Assembly: GCA_900175165.2 (NCBI GenBank)
Contig: FWWN02000678.1
Coordinates: 32,245-96,244 of the forward strand
Direction of reading: 5' to 3'
Origin: Rhizomucor pusillus
Lineage: Eukaryota > Mucoromycota > Mucoromycetes > Mucorales > Lichtheimiaceae
Length of the DNA: 64,000 nt
The notes beneath the pieces were generated by a model. That model was not told the origin of the DNA and made no database searches. It worked only from the letters and a program-made list of their open reading frames with translations. Positions 58,711 through 64,000 of the stretch are shown piece by piece. Within the stretch, counting starts at the first letter, position 1. The number at the start of each line of letters is the position of its first letter. A program made the position numbers and the translations under genes.

Positions 58711-60236
58711 TCATTGCTTATCTGCACGTAATTTGGCCAATTCAACCGCTAACCTGGCTCCAAACTTTGCATTGTTCTTGACGAGTGCAATGTCTACATG
58801 GGACTCGGTGAGTTTCTGTTATTTTTGCCTTGATTTCCAGACTTACTCGCATCGAGCGATTGTCCCTTGGTCATTTCCGCGATGCGCTTCAAAAGATACG
58901 GGGTTTCTTCTTTGCCAAATATACCTTTAGATCTAGATAACGAGCAAAGCGTAGATGAGATTTTCCATGTTACGTTTATGAGCAAGGGTTATTCCTGACC
59001 TAGCTTCTGCAACCGCATCAGAGATAGCTTTTTGTATAGATTCTGCATCGGCTGCATCTTCATTAGGTATGGGTACCGCAAAGACCATACCGCTATTTAG
59101 CTGCAGTTTATGATTTGCAGCTGTTTCTGTAGTTAATATACATAACAATCGAAGAATCTATGCTCCAGTTTACCGATGAGCTTGGCGCCTTCCACGGGAC
59201 TTTCCACTTTCATTGGGCTCTGTCATCCATCGGTTAGTAAATCGATATTCTGGCTTCAATAAGACCATCACTCTTACATCGAACCCACTGTCAGGAGTAT
59301 AAAAAGCTGGGAAACGTTTGCCCTGGCCAACTGTGGCAACCGTGACACCTTGGGTTTCCTATGACGCCACCTGTACAATGAGTTCCAATGCAATTTTTCC
59401 TTCTCCAGTATAGTGTCAAAAGTTCCTACCAGTACTTCGAGGGTTTTCCCAATATCAAGTATACTCTTAACACCAGCGCATACCACAGCAACGGGCGTAC
59501 GACCAAGTTCCATCAAATCTGCGCTGATATCGAAAGCTAAATTTACATGGTTTGTTGATATAGGGTGTCTAAGGAAAAAAGTCTTGCGTGGTTTTACTTA
59601 CATTGTTCAGCTCCCCTATGGACACCACCGATACCACCTGTGACAAAGACCGGGATTCCTGCCCTGTGAGCCAAAAGCATAGTACTGGCGACAGTGGTGG
59701 CACCGGAAAGTCCCTTATCCATCCAATAAGTCTCTACTTTGCATGAAGGTAAAATCTCTCTCTGTGTACCTGTGCCGTGATATACGCCAAATCGCGTCTG
59801 GATGCCTTGATTGCTTTTTTCCCCATTTGTCCAAGTAAATCAAGTGCTTTGTCATCAAGACCTTATTCTTTCTTCATCAATTTTACTGGATGAAACTATC
59901 CAAGTTCATTCGTATATCCAACCTATATGCACCTGCCCATCTAAAATGGCAATTGTGGCAGGCACAGCACCTTCCTTTCGAATAATCTCTTGCACCGACC
60001 GCGCAGTCTCGACATTTTGTGGATATGGCATGCCTGTATATACCAGGAACAGAGCAATGTAAGATTAAACGAGTTCAAACGCTGCGATCAGATAACTTGC
60101 CATGGCTCACAATGGTCGATTCCAGCGCGACGACTGGTCCTTTCCTTTCTAGCGCTTCGCGAACTTCAGGCAATATAGAAAAGGACGATGACGTATGGTA
60201 AGCACGCGCAATTCGCAACGATCTTGACAAATGCAT
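58711..60236 (-). CDS. psuG: Pseudouridine-5'-phosphate glycosidase (PsuG / IndA family)
   Basis: Ten exons on the minus strand: 60101-60236, 59923-60033, 59770-59861, 59602-59713, 59430-59536, 59278-59358, 59174-59219, 59000-59126, 58847-58932 and 58711-58793, giving 326 residues. Family blocks in order: [48 protein letters not shown] (catalytic Lys region), [63 protein letters not shown] and [20 protein letters not shown]. The enzyme cleaves the C-glycosidic bond of pseudouridine 5'-phosphate to uracil and ribose 5-phosphate, using a metal. The leader [18 protein letters not shown] is mitochondrial in type. Many eukaryotic versions are fused to a PfkB kinase; this one stops after the glycosidase. 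Intron 1 (60034-60100) uses a GC donor. An in-frame ATG at 60278 is an alternative start. Confidence 0.94.
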
Positions 60237-60456
60237 GGTTCGATATTTGAACGACGGAAACTGAAAGTAGCGGATCAAATATCTGCCAACACCATTTTCT
60301 CCAAGTTGTGTGTTGGAATAAATAAATTTCTATGTAGCATGATCTTACACTGCTTGAGATCATAGTAAAGTTTCCAAGATATTTTTGAGCGATCTTGTCA
60401 GTTTACGGGCAATATATTACAGGTATGATGGAAATACTCTAATTACTGGCTTCTGT

Positions 60457-61675
60457 TTATGAAGATTTGTATTTGTTCAGGAACTCTTGTTTAAATGGAG
60501 AGTTCTTTGGGAGGATGATGAAGCTCGGAACGCCGTTGGTGACAACATATTGATCCAGCGATAGGATTTTTTGTAATGGAAGCTTCTTGCCGATCTTAAT
60601 GATGCTTGGCTTCAATTTTTGGTTGTTCTCAAAGTACACTTCCAAGTTGTCAGGTGTATAATCGCCACGTTCATCCCAAGGCGGCCGCTGCTCGAACATC
60701 ACTTCCAGATGATCCAGGAAGGTGTTTGTCTCGTTGAATGATTGGATATAGTCACTTTCTTTGTATTCCGGATACAGGAAGAAGACTGGCCATGACAATG
60801 TATTTGTCTCAGGATCGAGCTGGATATTGGCTTTCTCGCGTACATCCTTGTCTGTGATTTCAAACTTAATTTTACGTTCCTGGAGCTATATCGTCAATAA
60901 CCAATGTAAAATAAGGCTGTATAGTCAATCAAAGGTTTACCTGAAACGCTTTCTCCAACCTGTCCTTTTCCTCCTTTTCGCGTCGTTCACGTTCTTCCTT
61001 TTGCCGCTGCTTTGCTTCAATTTGCTCTTTCCTTTTCAGGCACTTATCTTTTACGGCTCTGACCGCGGCGTTGGTTTCATCCACTGCCAGAGCATGCTCA
61101 CAGCAATCGTGAGCTTCGTCAACCCTGTCCAGTGCCAGTAGAGCGCGGGCCGACCGATAAAGCGCCTTGACATTGCGTGGATTAAGCTCCAAACATTTCG
61201 CACAATCTCTCAATACGCGTCCATAGTTTTCTAAAAATATAATCTGTGAGCTTCCTTCATTTACAATAAACATCGGCTTTTACCTACGTAATTCAAGATT
61301 CACTGCAGCGCGGTTAGCATAACATGCCTCAATGATTTTCTTGTCCTTGCAATCTGTATCAATTGCCCGCGTATAAAATTGAATCGCGTCTTGATATTTC
61401 GTTTTTCCTTCCTTGAAGCAGTCGTTTCCTTGATTCTTAAAGTTCTCTGCTATCTCTATAAAAGAGTTATTACTAATTATAATACTACAAGTTATCCGTC
61501 GAATACCTTCGGGTGTGCCGTCGTACACAAGTGATTGCAAAGCTTCTAGTGTATCGTTCTCTTCTTCCGGTAATCTTGTCATGAACAGCGGAACTTTGGC
61601 AAGTTCTTCGTCCAGATTATCTGGATCCATATAATATTGTGAACGCTTCGGCTGGGGTCCTGCTGGCTCTGACAT
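60457..61675 (-). CDS. CNS1: Cns1/TTC4-type TPR cochaperone of Hsp90
   Basis: Four exons on the minus strand: 61507-61675, 61288-61455, 60941-61230 and 60457-60885, giving 351 residues. The conserved N-terminal segment (DLDEELAKVPLFMTRLPEEE-like, residues ~17-45) precedes three TPR repeats (~58-170: AENFKNQGNDCFKEGK, ACYANRAAVNLEL, LRDCAKCLELNPRNVKALYR). A charged helix (RKEQIEAKQRQKEERERREK) follows, then the C-terminal wheel-fold domain beginning SWPVFFLYPEYKESDYIQSF. Cns1 is an essential Hsp90/Hsp70 cochaperone that in yeast folds elongation factor 2. Exon 2 must end at TTAC|GTAGGT so that NLELQNYGR continues the TPR. It shares a 116-bp promoter interval with the scramblase gene. Confidence 0.94.
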
Positions 61676-61791
61676 GTTAAGTGCAAATGCTATGAATGTG
61701 AAAGGAAGCGAGGTGGCTTTGGTTGAAACCTGCACTGGAGCATTATGGAAGGAGCTGCTGCCCGCGCGCATTGAACTTCCCGACGTTAGTC
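61676..61791. promoter_or_regulatory. 116-bp bidirectional promoter, CNS1 and scramblase
   Basis: Only 116 bases separate the ATG of the cochaperone (-) from that of the scramblase (+), so both must use overlapping core promoters. No clear TATA box or heat-shock element array (repeated nGAAn) was identified. Confidence 0.6.
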
Positions 61792-63288
61792 ATGATTCGA
61801 CGACCTCCCACTCTGCCACGATGGCAGTCTGCACTGTACTCTACGCCTATTCGAAGAACACAAATAGCACCGTTGCGTTTTCAGACATACTCTTCCCTAA
61901 GACGACCTCGGCAGTATGGTAATAGATTCTCGGGTTTTTTTTACATGTTCTTGCATCTTATGCGTTCAGCAGGACCTCGAGGACGGATCCTAAACCATGT
62001 GGAGAGCTTGAGACCAGCAACAGCCCAGAAGCCTACAATTCCACAGCGAGAACCGGTGCAGCCTAATAATATCACTGTGGAGGAGGACCAGCACTTTGCG
62101 GCATACCCTGCAGAGACTCAAGTGGATATTCCCCAACCTACCGCTGGTGCAGTAGTCACTCCAGACTATCACGGAGCACCGTTGTTGTCTCAATCAGCAC
62201 TGGTAGTTGGTCGGGAGTTCGAGATGCTGAATATCTTTCTAGTATGTTCATCTTAGCTTTGATATTTGCTTTTGCGTGCGGTAAATTTATGCGCATTAAA
62301 ACCTAATTTCCAGGGCTTTGAACAAGCAAACCGCTACAAAATCATGGACCCACATGGGAACTATGTCGGATACATTGCAGAGGAAGAAGGATTTATGAAA
62401 TCCTTAAGTCGCCAATTCTTGCGAACTCACAGACCGCTCAAGGCAACAATTCTCGATGCACATGGGAATGTGATATTCAAGATTGAACGTCCTTTTGCAT
62501 TTATCAACAGTAGAATATTCATATACACAGAGGACGATCGTCTAATCGGTGAAGTTCAGCAACGATGGCATTTGCTTCGAAGAAAATATGATCTATTTGT
62601 AGGGCAAGTAATTAACTTTTTGCTATTGATATGACAGGTCTCTCATAATTTTTGTATAGAAACACACAGTTTGCATACATTGACACGCCATTTTTGGGAT
62701 GGGACTTTTACCTACAGGATGAAGATGGTGGCGTCCTTGGCAATGTCAGCAGGAACTTTACAGGTTTTGCTAGAGAGGTACGGGCAAGATTGAAGTATGG
62801 CAAATGCCCCTTTATTTACAAATTTAAATAGATATTCACAGACACCGGCCAATATGTTTTGAGAATGGATGCTGTGGAGGGCAACAAGCGAGGACTTACA
62901 TTGGATGAACGTGCGGTGACGCTGGCTTGTGCAATATCAATTGATTTTGACTACTTCTCGCGTCACTCACAGCACGGGTATGGAAACTCGAGGAACAGGA
63001 GACAAATATCAATTGAAACTAACTATTAAAATATTTAGTGGAGGAGGCTTTATGCCAATACCATTCTTCGGTCTCGGTGAAAGCCACGAAGAATCCCACA
63101 GCAATAACGAACAAGAATATCCAGCAAATCCCACTGATCAAAACACTCAACAGTCAGATGCGCCTTGGGCCAATGACAACAGCAAGGATCCATGGATGAG
63201 TGATGAAGAGGCCGGCGTAAGGAGTCCGATGGATGATCTGAAGGGTTTCTTTGGAGGATTTGGAGACGAAGACGAAGAGGACTGGTAG
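61792..63288 (+). CDS. Phospholipid scramblase family protein (Aim25-like)
   Basis: Six exons: 61792-61918, 61970-62241, 62314-62603, 62660-62777, 62832-62977 and 63039-63288, giving 400 residues. An Arg-rich, acid-free leader (MIRRPPTLPRWQSALYSTPI) suggests mitochondrial targeting, as in yeast Aim25. The scramblase beta-barrel domain spans about 120-330: REFEMLNIFLGFEQANRYKI, DPHGNYVGYIAEE, LRTHRPLKATILD, VIFKIERPFAFINSRIFIY, FLGWDFYLQDE and LDERAVTLACAISIDFDYFS. The C-terminus is acidic and disordered. Members are linked to calcium-activated lipid flip-flop, though for Aim25-type proteins the activity is unproven. Intron 62604-62659 has a GC donor (GTAGG|GCAAGT). The first intron is 51 nt and stop-free, so retention would add 17 residues. 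Confidence 0.92.
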
Positions 63289-64000
63289 CTTTACATGGAT
63301 TACGTGATAGACAACACGTGGAATAGCATTTCACATTAGAATCCATTTCAAATATTCTTCGTTGTACATGTTTAACTGTAGCAAAATGCTGAAAAGCTCA
63401 ATATAATGCTGTAAAATTATCACTTTATACTCAAGAATATGGAGCCTTTTCGTGGTAGCTTAAAAATAAAAAGTAGAGGTGGATGGATTAAGATACAGGG
63501 TCAATACAATCCTCACAGCTCGAATTTGGGACTCATAGGAAGGCCGTGGTTACTCGATATATTGGATTTTGCGCTTTTAGTTGGCTACATTTTGCGCCTA
63601 AAGAAATCGAATTAACGTTGAACTACTGTAATCTACTGAAGTTTGACGACTTACGCTTGCGATATTCGTGCGAGCGTGCAAGCAGAGCCAGCGCAAAAGG
63701 ACACCCCAGGCCGCATATAGTACAAGAATTGATAAGCCATTGGCTTTAACGTACAAGTAGCCTTCTACTTTCTTACCTCTCCAATATTTAAAAAATCAGT
63801 TCATTTGTTCATATAGGCTTATCGATGGAAAACTTACATTCATCTAGTGAAGATCGTATATCTGTCCCTTCGACAGAATCCTCCTGAGCATCATTGCCTA
63901 ACATTTCAGCACTGTGAGTTTTACTGAAAGATACATGACTGTAAAGTCCAATTATTACCAATGATGTTAGGGGAGTTGCCTGTATTCAGCATGTGTAAAG
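63289..64000. other. Right-edge spacer
   Basis: About 710 AT-rich bases after the scramblase stop. A 67-codon open stretch at 63546-63749 has no recognisable family. The region probably contains the scramblase 3' UTR and may reach into a gene beyond the window. Confidence 0.4.

Noticed and set aside
61280..61288. Donor AG|GTAAAA for exon 2 of the Cns1 gene
   Set aside because: It leaves phase 2 and breaks the third exon frame. The donor C|GTAGGT restores NLELQNYGR of the TPR repeat.
1..64000. CRISPR arrays, rRNA genes, prokaryotic operons
   Set aside because: No regularly spaced repeats or conserved rRNA segments were seen, and spliced genes with fungal motifs exclude a prokaryotic origin.

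Overview
The window is nuclear DNA of a fungus. It holds sixteen protein genes that can be rebuilt with canonical fungal introns (about 45-170 nt, mostly GT...AG), separated by AT-rich spacers with decayed repeats. One gene points to a lineage: both fatty acid synthase subunits are encoded as a single 3,949-residue polypeptide. That fusion, the short introns and a degenerate multicopy gene family of the kind I associate with Mucorales suggest an early-diverging fungus (Mucoromycota). This placement is inference. Exon models were built by hand from splice signals, frame continuity and family motifs; every multi-exon model given here sums to a whole number of codons.

Layout. 1-2004: spacer with gene relics. 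2005-3893 (+) secreted multicopper oxidase. 4394-7035 (-) DDHD phospholipase. 7608-9358 (-) PA-TM-RING ubiquitin ligase. 9359-16528: a long gene-poor block holding a truncated copy of the 5' end of the sorting nexin gene found at 52-54 kb and a broken member of a lineage-specific family. 16529-17601 (-) ALY/REF mRNA export factor, divergent from 18857-31420 (+) the fused fatty acid synthase. 32311-34281 (-) MFS anion/allantoate-type transporter, flanked by a diverged direct repeat. 36437-37537 (-) DMAP1-binding-domain protein. 38112-38978 (+) OPA3 and 39016-40987 (-) mitochondrial GatA, tail to tail. 42259-45800 (+) LIM-LIM-C1-RhoGAP protein. 46213-48819 (+) large-subunit catalase. 49170-50461 (-) PTC7-type mitochondrial PP2C phosphatase. 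50462-52188: spacer with a frameshifted chromodomain relic. 52189-54217 (-) SNX4/Atg24 sorting nexin. 54218-56242: its promoter plus a second broken copy of the lineage family. 56243-57740 (+) conserved coiled-coil protein of unknown function. 58711-60236 (-) pseudouridine-5'-phosphate glycosidase. 60457-61675 (-) Cns1/TTC4 Hsp90 cochaperone, sharing a 116-bp divergent promoter with 61792-63288 (+) a phospholipid scramblase.

The genes are housekeeping genes and form no operon-like pathway. A loose mitochondrial theme exists: OPA3, GatA, PTC7, the glycosidase and the scramblase all have or probably have mitochondrial roles or leaders.

The most unusual signals concern gene structure. Six of about 92 inferred introns use GC...AG, three of them in gatA. 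The phospholipase signature is split over 12-nt and 22-nt microexons, and the catalase has a 10-nt microexon. There is also a duplicated SNX4-promoter/lineage-family block. No convincing new multi-gene system was found.
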